A stretch of 64,000 bases of DNA from Spyradocola sp034113365 (lineage in GTDB: Bacteria > Bacillota > Clostridia > Christensenellales > UBA1750): NCBI GenBank assembly GCA_034113365.1, contig JAXEXP010000034.1, positions 1 to 64,000 of the forward strand, in the 5' to 3' direction. The translations under genes and the position numbers were made by a program. Positions 34,895-45,910 of this stretch are shown here, piece after piece. How positions within the stretch are numbered: position 1 is the stretch's first letter; every line of letters starts with the position of its first letter. The notes beneath the pieces were generated by a model. It was not told the origin of the DNA. It ran no database searches and saw only the letters and a program-made list of their open reading frames with translations.

Positions 34895-34939
34895 AAAACT
34901 GCGCATCTGAACGCTTTTTCCGTCCGGATGCGCAGTTTT
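34895..34939 (-). terminator. gyrA terminator
   Basis: AAAACTGCGCATC pairs with GATGCGCAGTTTT. On the minus strand it is followed by a run of T's. It lies 8 bases past the gyrA stop. Confidence 0.85.
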
Positions 34940-34946
34940 ACTTTAT

Positions 34947-37553
<2,607 letters not shown>

Positions 37554-37568
37554 ATCTGTCTCCTTGCG

Positions 37569-39482
37569 TTAGATGTCGAGGTTTTCCACCAGGTTGGCGT
37601 TTTCGGTGATGAAGTCGCGGCGCGGCTCCACGCGGTCGCCCATCAGCAGGTTGAACATCTCATCGGCGCTGACCGCATCCGAGAGCGTCACGCGCTTCAT
37701 GATGCGCTTGGCGGGGTCCATCGTGGTCTCCCACAGCTGCTCGGCGCTCATCTCGCCCAGGCCCTTGTAGCGCTGCACCACCACGTCGTTGCCGCGGCCG
37801 ATCTCGTCCAGGTAGGCGGCCAGCTCCTCGTCCGAGTAGACGTAGTGCTCCTTCTTGGCCTTGGTGATCTTGAACAGCGGCGGCTGCGCAACGTACACAT
37901 ACCCGCCCTCGATCAGCGGCCGCATGTAGCGGAAGAAGAAGGTCAGAAGCAGGATGCGGATGTGGCTGCCGTCCACGTCGGCATCGGTCATGCACACGAT
38001 GCGGTGGTAGCGCAGCTTCTCCGGGTTGAAGTCCTCGCCGATGCCCGCGCCGAAGGCCGTGATCATCGCCTTGATCTCGGCGTTGGCCAGCATCTTGTCC
38101 AGGCGGGTCTTTTCGACGTTGAGGATCTTGCCGCGCAGCGGCAGGATGGCCTGGAAGTTGCGGTCGCGGCCGTTCTTGGCCGAGCCGCCTGCCGAGTCGC
38201 CCTCCACGATGAAGATCTCGCACTTGGAGGGATCGCGCTCGGAGCAGTCCGCCAGCTTTCCCGGCAGCGACGTGGACTCCAGCACGGTCTTTCTGCGCGT
38301 CAGGTCGCGCGCCTTGCGGGCGGCTTCTCTGGCGCGGGAGGCCATCAGGCACTTGTCCAGTATGGTCTTGGCAATGGCAGGGTTTTCCTCCAGGAAGGCC
38401 GCCAGGCCGTCGGAGAAGATGGTGTCGACGTACCCGCGCACCTCGCTGTTGCCCAGCTTGGTCTTGGTCTGCCCCTCGAACTGCGGCTCGACCAGCTTGA
38501 CGGAGATGACGGCGGTCATGCCCTCGCGGATGTCCTCGCCGGTCAGGTTCGCGTCGTTGTCCTTGAGGATCTTGGCCTTTCTGCCGTAGTCGTTGACCAC
38601 GCGGGTCAGCGCGCGCTTGAAGCCCTCCAGGTGCGTGCCGCCCTCAAAGGTGTTGATGTTGTTGGCAAAGGTAAAGATGTTCTCGGAATACCCGTCGTTG
38701 TACTGCATCGCCACCTCCACGGAGGTGCCGTCCTTGAGGCCGGAGAAGTACAGCGGCTGGGGAAAGAGCACCTCGCGGTTCTTGTTGAGGTACTCGATAA
38801 AGGAGCGGATGCCGCCCTCGTAGTGGAACACGCGGCTCTGGCCCTCGCCGCGCTTGTCCGTCAGCTCGATGCGGATGCCCGCGTTGAGGAAGGCCAGCTC
38901 GCGCAGGCGCATCTTCAGCGTGTCAAAGGAATAGGCCGTCACGTCCTCAAAGATCTCGGCGTCGGGGCGGAAGCGCACGGTGGTGCCGTGCTCCTCGGTC
39001 TGGCCGATGATCTTCAGGTCGTAGTTGGGCACGCCGCGGGTGTACTCCTGCCGGTAGATGTTGCCGTTCTGGTACACCGTGACCTCCAGCCAGCTCGACA
39101 GCGCGTTGACCACCGAAAGGCCCACGCCGTGCAGGCCGCCGGACACCTTGTACCCGCCGCCGCCAAATTTGCCGCCCGCATGCAGCACCGTCAGGCACAC
39201 CTCCACCGCAGGCCGCCCCATCTTGGGGTGCAGGCCCGTGGGGATGCCGCGGCCGTTGTCGGTCACGCAGATGGTGTTGTCTTCCTCGATGGTGACGCGG
39301 ATGGTGTCGCATACGCCCGCCATCGCCTCGTCAATGGAGTTGTCCACGATCTCATACACCAGGTGGTGCAGGCCGCGGTCGTCGGTCGAGCCGATGTACA
39401 TGCCGGGGCGGCGGCGAACCGCCTCAAGGCCCTCCAGCACCTGAATATTGCTTTCGTCGTAGTGATTGATCTGCTCCGTCAC
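37569..39482 (-). CDS. gyrB: DNA gyrase subunit B
   Basis: A 637-residue protein. The start appears to be GTG (39480-39482), 9 bases after GAGGTG; an ATG just upstream is in another frame. ATPase landmarks: DNGRGIPTG and GGLHGVGLSVVNALS. TOPRIM landmarks: EGDSAGGSA and DADVDGSHI. The end PRRDFITENANLVENLDI is typical. It supplies ATP hydrolysis for GyrA. The order remB-gyrB-gyrA is the usual Firmicutes order, but recF and dnaA/dnaN are not upstream. Confidence 0.98.
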   Translation of the reverse strand: MTEQINHYDESNIQVLEGLEAVRRRPGMYIGSTDDRGLHHLVYEIVDNSIDEAMAGVCDTIRVTIEEDNTICVTDNGRGIPTGLHPKMGRPAVEVCLTVLHAGGKFGGGGYKVSGGLHGVGLSVVNALSSWLEVTVYQNGNIYRQEYTRGVPNYDLKIIGQTEEHGTTVRFRPDAEIFEDVTAYSFDTLKMRLRELAFLNAGIRIELTDKRGEGQSRVFHYEGGIRSFIEYLNKNREVLFPQPLYFSGLKDGTSVEVAMQYNDGYSENIFTFANNINTFEGGTHLEGFKRALTRVVNDYGRKAKILKDNDANLTGEDIREGMTAVISVKLVEPQFEGQTKTKLGNSEVRGYVDTIFSDGLAAFLEENPAIAKTILDKCLMASRAREAARKARDLTRRKTVLESTSLPGKLADCSERDPSKCEIFIVEGDSAGGSAKNGRDRNFQAILPLRGKILNVEKTRLDKMLANAEIKAMITAFGAGIGEDFNPEKLRYHRIVCMTDADVDGSHIRILLLTFFFRYMRPLIEGGYVYVAQPPLFKITKAKKEHYVYSDEELAAYLDEIGRGNDVVVQRYKGLGEMSAEQLWETTMDPAKRIMKRVTLSDAVSADEMFNLLMGDRVEPRRDFITENANLVENLDI

Positions 39483-39499
39483 TGTTCATTTCACCTCGT

Positions 39500-39751
39500 T
39501 TATGCTGATCCGCTCTCCACGCGTTTGCGCAGCGTCTGCGCCGAAATGGGCGATAAAAAAAACATGCGGCGCGGGCCGGCAGCGGTGACGACCAGGGATT
39601 TGACCTCCTGAGCGCCCACGCGCTGTACGCTTCCGCCGCTCTCCTGCGCCGAAAGCGCCTGCTCCACCAGCTCCGGATGGGCGCGCGCATCCAGCACGGC
39701 AACGATGGAGGAAAGCGGAACAAACGCATCGCAGCCGATGTGCAGAATCAT
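39500..39751 (-). CDS. remB: RemB-like (YaaB) extracellular matrix regulator
   Basis: An 83-residue protein of the DUF370/RemB family (MILHIGCDAFVPLSSIVAVL at the start), with AAGGAGG 6 bases upstream. In Bacillus yaaB lies between recF and gyrB and is named for control of biofilm matrix genes. Here it is first in the remB-gyrB-gyrA operon. Its conserved place with gyrase may reflect history more than function. Confidence 0.85.
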   Translation of the reverse strand: MILHIGCDAFVPLSSIVAVLDARAHPELVEQALSAQESGGSVQRVGAQEVKSLVVTAAGPRRMFFLSPISAQTLRKRVESGSA

Positions 39752-39789
39752 GGCCGGCCTCCTTGCCGCAGAAATTTTTCTACTTATAT

Positions 39790-39798
39790 ATTATATCA
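39790..39798 (-). promoter_or_regulatory. Extended -10 promoter of remB-gyrB-gyrA
   Basis: On the minus strand TGATATAAT is an extended -10 box in an AT-rich stretch, about 40 bases before remB. A consensus -35 is not seen, as is common with extended -10 promoters. Confidence 0.6.
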
Positions 39799-39848
39799 GA
39801 TTTTTGTATTGATTGAAAGCAATGGGACATGATTTAACAAATGAATTA

Positions 39849-39883
39849 CGCACCGTGCGGCACAAACCCCTCCGCACGGTGCG
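39849..39883 (-). terminator. Hairpin after the Nudix gene
   Basis: CGCACCGTGCGG (39849-39860) and CCGCACGGTGCG (39872-39883) form a perfect 12-bp stem 10 bases after the Nudix stop. The T-run is weak. Confidence 0.6.
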
Positions 39884-39892
39884 CAACGTCCA

Positions 39893-40507
39893 TCATTTTT
39901 CGTTTTCCCAAAGCATTTCCACTGCCTGACAGAGTATTTTTCCGTGGTCAAACGCCAATCCCTGCTGCCGCACGAGCGTACAGACCGTCTGCCCGCCAAA
40001 GGGCGACGCCGTCCGCTCCACGGCGCATTCCGCAAACAGCGACTCTCCGCCGCCGGTCAGCATCAGCTGCAAGCGGCCCTCCCGGCGCTGCACCGCCACG
40101 TCGAACCAGCGCGCATCCGCCGCATCGTCGCCCGCCTGCGCGCATGCTGCGCCGCCCTCCAGCAGCGCCGCATAGGGCTGCGTCATGGTCCAGCCGCGCT
40201 TGTCGCGCCCCGGCGTGCTCACCAGCGGCAGGGGATAGAGCGCAAGACCCTGCACGTGCGTCTCCTCAAAGAGCTCCCTTGCGGCGGCCTGCCGCGTGGT
40301 CTCCCGGGGCTCCACAAAGCCGCCGGGGAGCGCCCACAGACCCAGGCAGGGGTGCCCCGCGCGGCGCACCAGCAGCGCCTGCAGCGCCCCCTGACGGCGC
40401 GCCAGCACCACAAGATCCACCGTCACCGAAGGGCGTGGATATTTCCCCGGCGTGTACTGCGCCAGAAATTGTTCCTCCGTCAAGCCGTTTTTGTCCCGCA
40501 ATTCCAT
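39893..40507 (-). CDS. Nudix hydrolase
   Basis: A 204-residue protein, its ATG 8 bases after AGGAGGG. The Nudix box reads GGFVEPRETTRQAAARELFE and continues ETHV, with His at the usual last Gly. The core domain is preceded by 30 residues with KYPRPSVTVDLVVL and followed by about 60 residues, a layout like ADP-ribose or sugar-nucleotide pyrophosphatases and NrtR-type sensors, though no HTH is seen. The substrate is unknown. It is downstream of the HTH-fucosidase gene with a 104-base gap. Confidence 0.85.
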   Translation of the reverse strand: MELRDKNGLTEEQFLAQYTPGKYPRPSVTVDLVVLARRQGALQALLVRRAGHPCLGLWALPGGFVEPRETTRQAAARELFEETHVQGLALYPLPLVSTPGRDKRGWTMTQPYAALLEGGAACAQAGDDAADARWFDVAVQRREGRLQLMLTGGGESLFAECAVERTASPFGGQTVCTLVRQQGLAFDHGKILCQAVEMLWENEK

Positions 40508-40611
40508 GCGTCATCCCTCCTTTTTGCCACCCCATGATACCGCCAAACCGGCGAAACCGCAAGCCGGACACGCCGCAAAAGGGCGGCTTTTTCCGCAAAA
40601 AACGCGCTGCA

Positions 40612-42162
40612 TTATGCCCCGAACGCATCAAAATCCGCCGCATCCGCCCCCGAAAACGCCTCGTTTACGGGCCTGTCCAGCACCAGTTTGACCACCGAAA
40701 CGAGGGTGTTTTCCGCCTGATTTTCCACCCGAACGGCGCGCATTTCCCCCTGCTTTGCAAGCGTGACGCGGCCTCCGGTGAGGCACTGCGCGCTGCGCAC
40801 GGCATACCCGCCCGCGGGCAGGCGGAACCCCTTCCGCTCCTCCCCGAGAAGCAGCGCATAGAGCGCATCGCCCCTCCAGGTGAAGCCGCCGCGGTCCATG
40901 TCGTTGCGCAAAGGGCCGCCGTTCGTGTCGTAGATGGCCTCGCCATAGCGCTCCAACCAGCGGCCCACCGCAAGCAGGCATTGGGCATGCGCCGGGTCTA
41001 TGGAGCCGTCGGGGCGGGGACTGACGTTGAGCAGCAGGTTGCCGCCGCCCGTCACCACGCGCGTGAGCAGGGCCAGCACCTCCTCGGGGCTGCGCAGGCG
41101 GCCGTCCGGCGTCCAACCCCAGGTCTCCGACAGCGTGTCGCAGGTCTCCCAGGGGTGCTGCGGGTCGAACGCGCCCACAACGCGCTCGGGCGTGGTGTAG
41201 TCGCCGCAGCGGCGCATGCCCAGGCGGTTGTTGACGACGATGCCGGGCTGGGCCTCGCGCACCATCGCGTCCAGCTCGGCTTCGCCCCAGAAATCCTCCA
41301 CAATGGGGCGCTGCATCCAGCCCTCGGGCTGCATCCGCGCGGGGTCGAGCTGCTGCAGGTCGCAGCCGTGCGCCAGCCAGAAGTCCTCGCCGCCGTCGTA
41401 CCACAGGATGTCGATGGGGCCATAGCCCGTGACCAGCTCGCGCACCTGTTCATGGCACTGCGAACGCATGGCAAGCGCGCTGCGGCGGTACATCTTCGGG
41501 TGGAAGAAGCCCTCGCAGCGCCAGTCCATGGGCGAATAGTACAGGCCCGTCCACAGCCCGGCCGCGCGGCAGCCCTGCACGTAGTCGCGCACCAGGTCGC
41601 GCCCGGCGGCTGCCTGCATCACGGTGAAATCGCCGATGGAATGCGCGCTGTCAAACAGGCAGAAGCCGTCGTGGTGGCGGGTGGTGAGCACCATGTACTT
41701 CATGCCCGCGTCCCGGGCCAGCTGCGCAAGCGCGGCGCCGTCGAAGCGCTGCGCGGTGAGCTGCGCGGCAAGCCGTGCGTAGTCATCCTTGTCGATGGGC
41801 TCGTTGAACATGGCCCACTCGCCGCGGCCCAGCACGGAATACAGGCCGTAGTGCAGGAACATGCCGAACTTCAGACCGCGCCACTGCTCGACCCTCGTCT
41901 CTTTTCTCATGGGATGGGTCCCTCCTTTGCCATAGGAGCCGCGCATGGCGCACAGGCGGGCGTCCTGACTGCCGCCCAGCAGCTCCTGCGGCGGGCAGTC
42001 CAGCGCTGCAGCCAGGCGCTCCACCGTCTGCAGGTCGGGCACGACGCGCCCCGTCTCCCACTTGCTGACCGCCTGCTTGGAGACGAACAGCGCGCGCCCC
42101 AGCGCAGCCTGCGTCATCCCGCGCGCCCTGCGCCTCTGCCGGATCCTCTGCCCAATGTCCAT
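40612..42162 (-). CDS. XRE-type HTH fused to GH29 alpha-L-fucosidase
   Basis: A single 516-residue frame. The ATG at 42162 lies 10 bases after GGGAG. Residues 1-65 are a Cro/cI HTH (MTQAALGRALFVSKQAVSKW is the recognition region). A short linker follows, then from about residue 85 a GH29 barrel: WRGLKFGMFLHYGLYSV, MVLTTRHHDGFCLFDS, and ILWYDGGEDF with the nucleophile Asp. No stop separates the modules. Before Met85 (41910) there is a strong AAAGGAGG 10 bases away, so a stand-alone fucosidase can also be made. GH29 removes alpha-L-fucose from glycans. DNA-binding enzymes of this kind are unusual; the fused form could be a self-regulating sensor, or the fusion may be a lost stop codon. Confidence 0.85.
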   Translation of the reverse strand: MDIGQRIRQRRRARGMTQAALGRALFVSKQAVSKWETGRVVPDLQTVERLAAALDCPPQELLGGSQDARLCAMRGSYGKGGTHPMRKETRVEQWRGLKFGMFLHYGLYSVLGRGEWAMFNEPIDKDDYARLAAQLTAQRFDGAALAQLARDAGMKYMVLTTRHHDGFCLFDSAHSIGDFTVMQAAAGRDLVRDYVQGCRAAGLWTGLYYSPMDWRCEGFFHPKMYRRSALAMRSQCHEQVRELVTGYGPIDILWYDGGEDFWLAHGCDLQQLDPARMQPEGWMQRPIVEDFWGEAELDAMVREAQPGIVVNNRLGMRRCGDYTTPERVVGAFDPQHPWETCDTLSETWGWTPDGRLRSPEEVLALLTRVVTGGGNLLLNVSPRPDGSIDPAHAQCLLAVGRWLERYGEAIYDTNGGPLRNDMDRGGFTWRGDALYALLLGEERKGFRLPAGGYAVRSAQCLTGGRVTLAKQGEMRAVRVENQAENTLVSVVKLVLDRPVNEAFSGADAADFDAFGA

Positions 42163-42317
42163 GCCGTTCACGCTCCCTTTATCCCTAGCGTACCGTGCGG
42201 CGGCGGCGCTGTCAAGCCCGGGAAGGTCTCCCGTTGGTTGACCGCATTTTCTCCCGCAGCGCGGCACAAAAAAGCCCGGGGGATTCCGGGCTTTGGGATG
42301 AAAACAGCAGCCTTCTG

Positions 42318-42914
42318 CTATTGTTCCAAGACGATATAGGTATTCTTTTTGCAGATCCCCGTTTCCAGCATGGCTTCAAATTCGCTTTCCGACAGCACCC
42401 GGTTGTAGTGCGGTTCATCCGCATTGACATAAGCCCTCAGCGAGTCCGCCGCGTAGATATTCTCTTCATCATATCCTACGATCGGCAGATAGTGATAATA
42501 GCTTTCCTGCGGCGACGTTTTTACAAATGCGATCACCGGCACGCCCCTGCTCAGGGCGTGCTTTATCTGCATGACCGTTCCGCTGCACAGCCTTGCTTTG
42601 CAGCCGCTTTCCTGCAAATACTTCACCAGATTTTCAGGCGAAACCGTTCCGTCCGTGTTTTTATAGGGATTATGCTGATATAGTGTCAAACCATCGGCTT
42701 CTTCGCCCATGCTTCTTAAGACATACGCTGCTGCATAGCCTGAGCACTCGTATCCGGATTGATACTCGATGTGATTGTCCGCTGTGATCATGTACTCTTT
42801 GGGCGTGCTGAGCAAAACATACAGGTTCATCGTCAGGAAAGCCAGAATTAGGATCCCAACAACGCCTGCGACGCATTTGACGATTCTATTTCCCGCTTTT
42901 TTCGATAGAGTCAT
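42318..42914 (-). CDS. Membrane-anchored C39-like peptidase family protein
   Basis: A 198-residue protein. One N-terminal membrane segment (CVAGVVGILILAFLTMNLYV) leaves the rest outside the cell. YQSGYECSGYAAAYVLRSMG has the Cys of the papain-like C39 fold, and YYHYLPIVGYDEENIYAADS has the His and Asp. This matches the C39-like group that includes both processing peptidases and inactive forms. It is 21 bases downstream of the XRE gene, so the two form an operon. Substrate unknown; processing or sensing of a secreted peptide is possible. GC content is lower than the flanks. Confidence 0.75.
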   Translation of the reverse strand: MTLSKKAGNRIVKCVAGVVGILILAFLTMNLYVLLSTPKEYMITADNHIEYQSGYECSGYAAAYVLRSMGEEADGLTLYQHNPYKNTDGTVSPENLVKYLQESGCKARLCSGTVMQIKHALSRGVPVIAFVKTSPQESYYHYLPIVGYDEENIYAADSLRAYVNADEPHYNRVLSESEFEAMLETGICKKNTYIVLEQ

Positions 42915-42935
42915 TTCCGCCTCCGCATGGTTTTT

Positions 42936-43376
42936 TCACAGATTCAGGATCATACCGGCGAGCATGACCACTGTCAACGATAACGAAAACGCGATGCCTA
43001 TGCCCGTAATGATCATCTGGCCCCTGTTTCTGACCGTCCTGATCTGAAAAACCATCGATGCGATCCCGACGATCCATCCAAAGAGCGGCGGAAAGGATAA
43101 ATAGGTCAGCACGCTTGCCCTTATGCGCAGAGCATTTCCTCTTTCCGAGTTAGTTTGCGGCTCGATCTCGTTCTTCTCTATCTCATCCTTCAGAAGATAG
43201 TCCAGTGAACAGTTGAATAGCTTGCTGAGCATAATGAGCTTCTCCGTATTGGGATAGACGCTGTCGAGCTCCCATTTGGAAACAGATTGCCTGGACACCT
43301 GAAGGATCTCTGCAAACTGCTCCTGTGTCAGATTGTTGTCCCTTCTTATTTTCGCTATTTTTTCTCCGACCGTCAT
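42936..43376 (-). CDS. XRE regulator with a membrane-bound C-terminus
   Basis: A 146-residue protein. The ATG at 43376 is 9 bases after GGAGG; an ATG two codons earlier is also possible. Residues 1-62 are a Cro/cI HTH (LTQEQFAEILQVSRQSVSKW). The C-terminal 60 residues hold two membrane segments (LTYLSFPPLFGWIVGIASMV and MIITGIGIAFSLSLTVVMLA). Such a tethered regulator may release or change DNA binding on a membrane signal. It is paired with the C39-like protein. Confidence 0.85.
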   Translation of the reverse strand: MTVGEKIAKIRRDNNLTQEQFAEILQVSRQSVSKWELDSVYPNTEKLIMLSKLFNCSLDYLLKDEIEKNEIEPQTNSERGNALRIRASVLTYLSFPPLFGWIVGIASMVFQIRTVRNRGQMIITGIGIAFSLSLTVVMLAGMILNL

Positions 43377-43489
43377 TTTCATTAACCTCCGATCCTTTTC
43401 TTGACCTGATCCTACCAAATCACAGGCTTGGAATCCAGATAATCCAAGTTGCATCCTGACTATCCTGCGTTACATAAGCGAATACAAGA

Positions 43490-43521
43490 ACATTCACGGC
43501 AGTTCAAGCTGCTGTGAATGT
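43490..43521. terminator. Hairpin upstream of the XRE gene
   Basis: ACATTCACGGCAG pairs with CTGCTGTGAATGT (one mismatch) across TTCAAG. There is no clear T-run; it could be a terminator remnant or a regulator site. The 259 bases 43377-43635 hold no gene. Confidence 0.45.
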
Positions 43522-43635
43522 CAACTGCCTTGTGGACGCCTTTGCTTCCGTTCGGGCATATAGCGGTTCGGGATCCAATGCGGAGCGCAGGGCAGCGGAT
43601 TCTCGGCGGCGCAGGACGGTCTTTGGGCGCGAGCG

Positions 43636-44127
43636 CTATCCCAGCTTTGCCATGTAGTATTCGTCCAGGTACCTGCCGTCGGCAAAAATGGAGTTTCGCC
43701 TGACGCCCTCGATTCGGAAGCCGCTTTTCGTATACAGGCGAAGCGCGGCTTCGTTTTCGCAGATCACTGTCAGCTCCAGGCGGGTGATGTGCGTTTGCCC
43801 GGCCCAGGCGTCCAGCCGCTTGAAAAACTCCGTGCCGATCCCCTGACCGCGGTAGTCCCGCAGGATGCCGACGACGATATACGCCGTATGCGCGATGCGG
43901 CGCTGCCTGCCCCTTTGCGCGGAGATGTACCCCACGAGGCGGTGTTCCGTTTCGGCGGCGAGAAGAAAGTCGTCCCTCTGGGAATCCCGGATGACGGACC
44001 GGACCTGTGAAAGGTCCCTCGTCCTTTCGCCCGGCTCGTACAGCATGTACTCCGTCTCATGGTCCAGCCGGTCCATCAGCGCCCAGAACCGCTCGGCGTC
44101 CTCATGGGACAAATTCCTGTACTCCAT
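43636..44127 (-). CDS. GNAT family N-acetyltransferase
   Basis: A 163-residue acetyltransferase; the ATG at 44127 follows an AGGAA site, while an upstream ATG has none. The acetyl-CoA loop is ILRDYRGQGIGTEFF, and LELTVICENEAALRLYTKSG is the usual motif B region. The end GRYLDEYYMAKL is typical of RimJ/RimL-like and PhnO-like enzymes acting on small molecules or protein N-termini. The substrate cannot be named. Confidence 0.88.
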   Translation of the reverse strand: MEYRNLSHEDAERFWALMDRLDHETEYMLYEPGERTRDLSQVRSVIRDSQRDDFLLAAETEHRLVGYISAQRGRQRRIAHTAYIVVGILRDYRGQGIGTEFFKRLDAWAGQTHITRLELTVICENEAALRLYTKSGFRIEGVRRNSIFADGRYLDEYYMAKLG

Positions 44128-44191
44128 CTGTTTTTCCTGCCTATTTCCAAAGAATACCGCAAAAATGCGAAACACGGCCGGTATGGAAAAC

Positions 44192-44213
44192 GCCCGAACG
44201 GTTTCGTCCGGGC
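44192..44213 (-). terminator. Terminator of the small membrane protein gene
   Basis: GCCCGAAC pairs with GTCCGGGC (one mismatch). On the minus strand it is followed by GTTTTCC. Confidence 0.6.
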
Positions 44214-44227
44214 ATTCTTTGCATCGT

Positions 44228-44644
44228 TCAGAATTCGGGGCTTCGCGGGCTTTCCCTGCGGCAGGCTTCCACTACCCCCACGATGAGATACCCGATCAGC
44301 AGCGCGGACACGGGCAGCGTGCCCGCCATGTCCACGGCGGTGACGGTCATGCCGAGAATGTAAAACGCCAGACAAAGCCAAGCATGCACCGCGATGCTGA
44401 TCAGGCGCGCCGCGATCACCGCGCCCCGGAAGGCATGATTGGCGGCGGGCCGCTCGCACGCCCACAGCAGGCCAACCAGGACGAACTCAGCAATCATGAG
44501 CATCGTGGGCCCCTTCACTGCAAAGGTTGTCGCCTGAACCTCGCGCAGCATCTGCCTAACGACGGAGGCCAGATAGGTGGCGGCGTTGCACAGCAGGGCA
44601 TAGAGCAGGTAGAGCGTGGTGCCCACGCGGGTAGGCTGTGTCAT
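44228..44644 (-). CDS. Four-helix membrane protein, unknown
   Basis: A 138-residue protein with AGGAGG 7 bases before its ATG. Four hydrophobic segments can be seen (YLLYALLCNAATYLASVV, MLMIAEFVLVGLLWAC, ISIAVHAWLCLAFYILGM, LPVSALLIGYLIVGVVE). I recognise no family. It has its own terminator and stands between the GNAT and the DUF1292 gene. Confidence 0.65.
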   Translation of the reverse strand: MTQPTRVGTTLYLLYALLCNAATYLASVVRQMLREVQATTFAVKGPTMLMIAEFVLVGLLWACERPAANHAFRGAVIAARLISIAVHAWLCLAFYILGMTVTAVDMAGTLPVSALLIGYLIVGVVEACRRESPRSPEF

Positions 44645-44749
44645 GGGTGAGCCTCCTGTTCTGCGGTCGTGAGGGATGTCTCATCGGATGCCTATGGGAA
44701 GCGGTTTCCGCACATGGGGAGATTGGTGCAGGGAGGCGTTATTGCAGGG

Positions 44750-45043
44750 CTACTCTTCGTCGTCCTCGAACTCGACGGCCTCGAGGTACTTGGCGTAGAG
44801 CTCGTTGAGCAGCTTTTCGTCGTCGACGCCCTGGTAGACGTCGTCCTCGCCGTCCTTGCCCGGGATGATCTCCAGGAAGATCAGCGCGTTTTCGTCCTCA
44901 TCCTCGCCATAGTCGATGCCCTGGATGGGGATGAGGCACACGTACTCGCGGTTCTTGTGCATGACCGTGACCACGTGCTCAAACTGCACGTCGTTGCCGT
45001 CCTCGTCGGTGAGCACGACGATGTTGTCCATTTCTTCCGTCAT
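44750..45043 (-). CDS. DUF1292 protein (YrzB-like)
   Basis: A 97-residue very acidic protein with AAGGAGG before its ATG. IVVLTDEDGNDVQFEHVVTV and LIFLEIIPGKDGEDD are typical of DUF1292. In Firmicutes it follows ireB and ruvX, as here (3 bases after ruvX). Its function is unknown. Confidence 0.9.
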   Translation of the reverse strand: MTEEMDNIVVLTDEDGNDVQFEHVVTVMHKNREYVCLIPIQGIDYGEDEDENALIFLEIIPGKDGEDDVYQGVDDEKLLNELYAKYLEAVEFEDDEE

Positions 45044-45046
45044 GGG

Positions 45047-45481
45047 TCATTCCTCCTTATCATAGCGCGCGGGGTTCTGCATGTAGGTTTGCAGGATGAG
45101 CACCGCGGCGACTTTGTCGACGTAGGGCTTGTGGTTCTTGCGGCGCAGGCCGCCGTCCTGCAGCGCGAGGTGGGCGCTGGCGCTGGTGAGGCGCTCGTCC
45201 ACGTAGCGGATGGGCAGGCCGGTATGGGCGTGGAGCGCGTCGCCGAAGTCGCGGGTGTCGCGCGCCTGCTGGCCTTCGGTGCCGTCCATGTTGCGGGGCA
45301 GGCCGAGGACAAAGGCTTCGGCTTTGCGGTCGGAAGCGATCTGCGCGATGTGGGTCAGGTCGTTCTGGAGGCCCCTGCGCGTCCAGGTCTCGATGGCCTG
45401 GGCGGTGATGCCCAGCGCGTCGCTGCCCGCGACGCCGATGCGCACGCTGCCCACGTCCAGCGCGACCACGTTTTTTGCCAT
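45047..45481 (-). CDS. ruvX: Holliday junction resolvase-like RuvX (YqgF)
   Basis: A 144-residue RNase H-fold nuclease; the ATG at 45481 lies 6 bases after AGGTG. VVALDVGSVRIGVAGSD carries the first catalytic Asp, FVLGLPRNMDGTEG the glycine loop, and YVDERLTSASA the second acidic site. It processes 16S rRNA ends and may resolve junctions; it is broadly conserved. It is the middle gene of ireB-ruvX-DUF1292. Confidence 0.95.
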   Translation of the reverse strand: MAKNVVALDVGSVRIGVAGSDALGITAQAIETWTRRGLQNDLTHIAQIASDRKAEAFVLGLPRNMDGTEGQQARDTRDFGDALHAHTGLPIRYVDERLTSASAHLALQDGGLRRKNHKPYVDKVAAVLILQTYMQNPARYDKEE

Positions 45482-45548
45482 GCTGTTCACCTAAAAAAAC
45501 GCGCGCCCAAGCCAAGGCCCGACGCGCGCCCCTTTCGATAGGATGTGT

Positions 45549-45809
45549 TTACTGGTCCTCTTCCAGCACGTAGGAGCGGACGAGCTCCTCCAGCAGCTCA
45601 TCGCGCTCAAGCTGGCGGATGAGGTAGCGGGCGTTGCCGTAGCTGGTGATGTAGGTCGGGTCGCCGGAGAGCAGATACCCGACGATCTGATTGATGGGGT
45701 CGTACCCCTTTTGCTTGAGCGAATTGTAGACGCTCATCAGAATGTCGTGCGCGTTCATGGACACTGCGTTATCCAGCTTAAAGCGCATCGTATCGTTGAA
45801 CTGATCCAT
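45549..45809 (-). CDS. ireB: IreB family regulatory phosphoprotein
   Basis: An 86-residue protein (UPF0297/DUF965). FNDTMRF near the N-terminus holds the Thr residues phosphorylated by IreK-type kinases in enterococci, and GYDPINQIVGYLLSGDPTYI is diagnostic. A GGAGGGG site precedes the ATG. It is thought to modulate cell-envelope stress responses. It is the first gene of the operon and has a strong promoter. Confidence 0.95.
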   Translation of the reverse strand: MDQFNDTMRFKLDNAVSMNAHDILMSVYNSLKQKGYDPINQIVGYLLSGDPTYITSYGNARYLIRQLERDELLEELVRSYVLEEDQ

Positions 45810-45842
45810 GCCTCGTGCCCCTCCCTCTCTGGTATCAAAATC

Positions 45843-45871
45843 ATTATACACTATCGGGGCGCGGAATTCAA
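45843..45871 (-). promoter_or_regulatory. Promoter of ireB-ruvX-DUF1292
   Basis: On the minus strand TTGAAT (45866-45871), a 17-base spacer and TATAAT (45843-45848), about 35 bases before ireB. Confidence 0.8.
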
Positions 45872-45910
45872 ACCCTTTATGCCGAAGTGTCTCATAATGC
45901 GGTTCAACTG

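Noticed and set aside
43530..43640. Possible tRNA-like stretch (GGTTCGGGATCC)
   Set aside because: The T-loop-like run has no matching acceptor, D or anticodon stems at the right distances.
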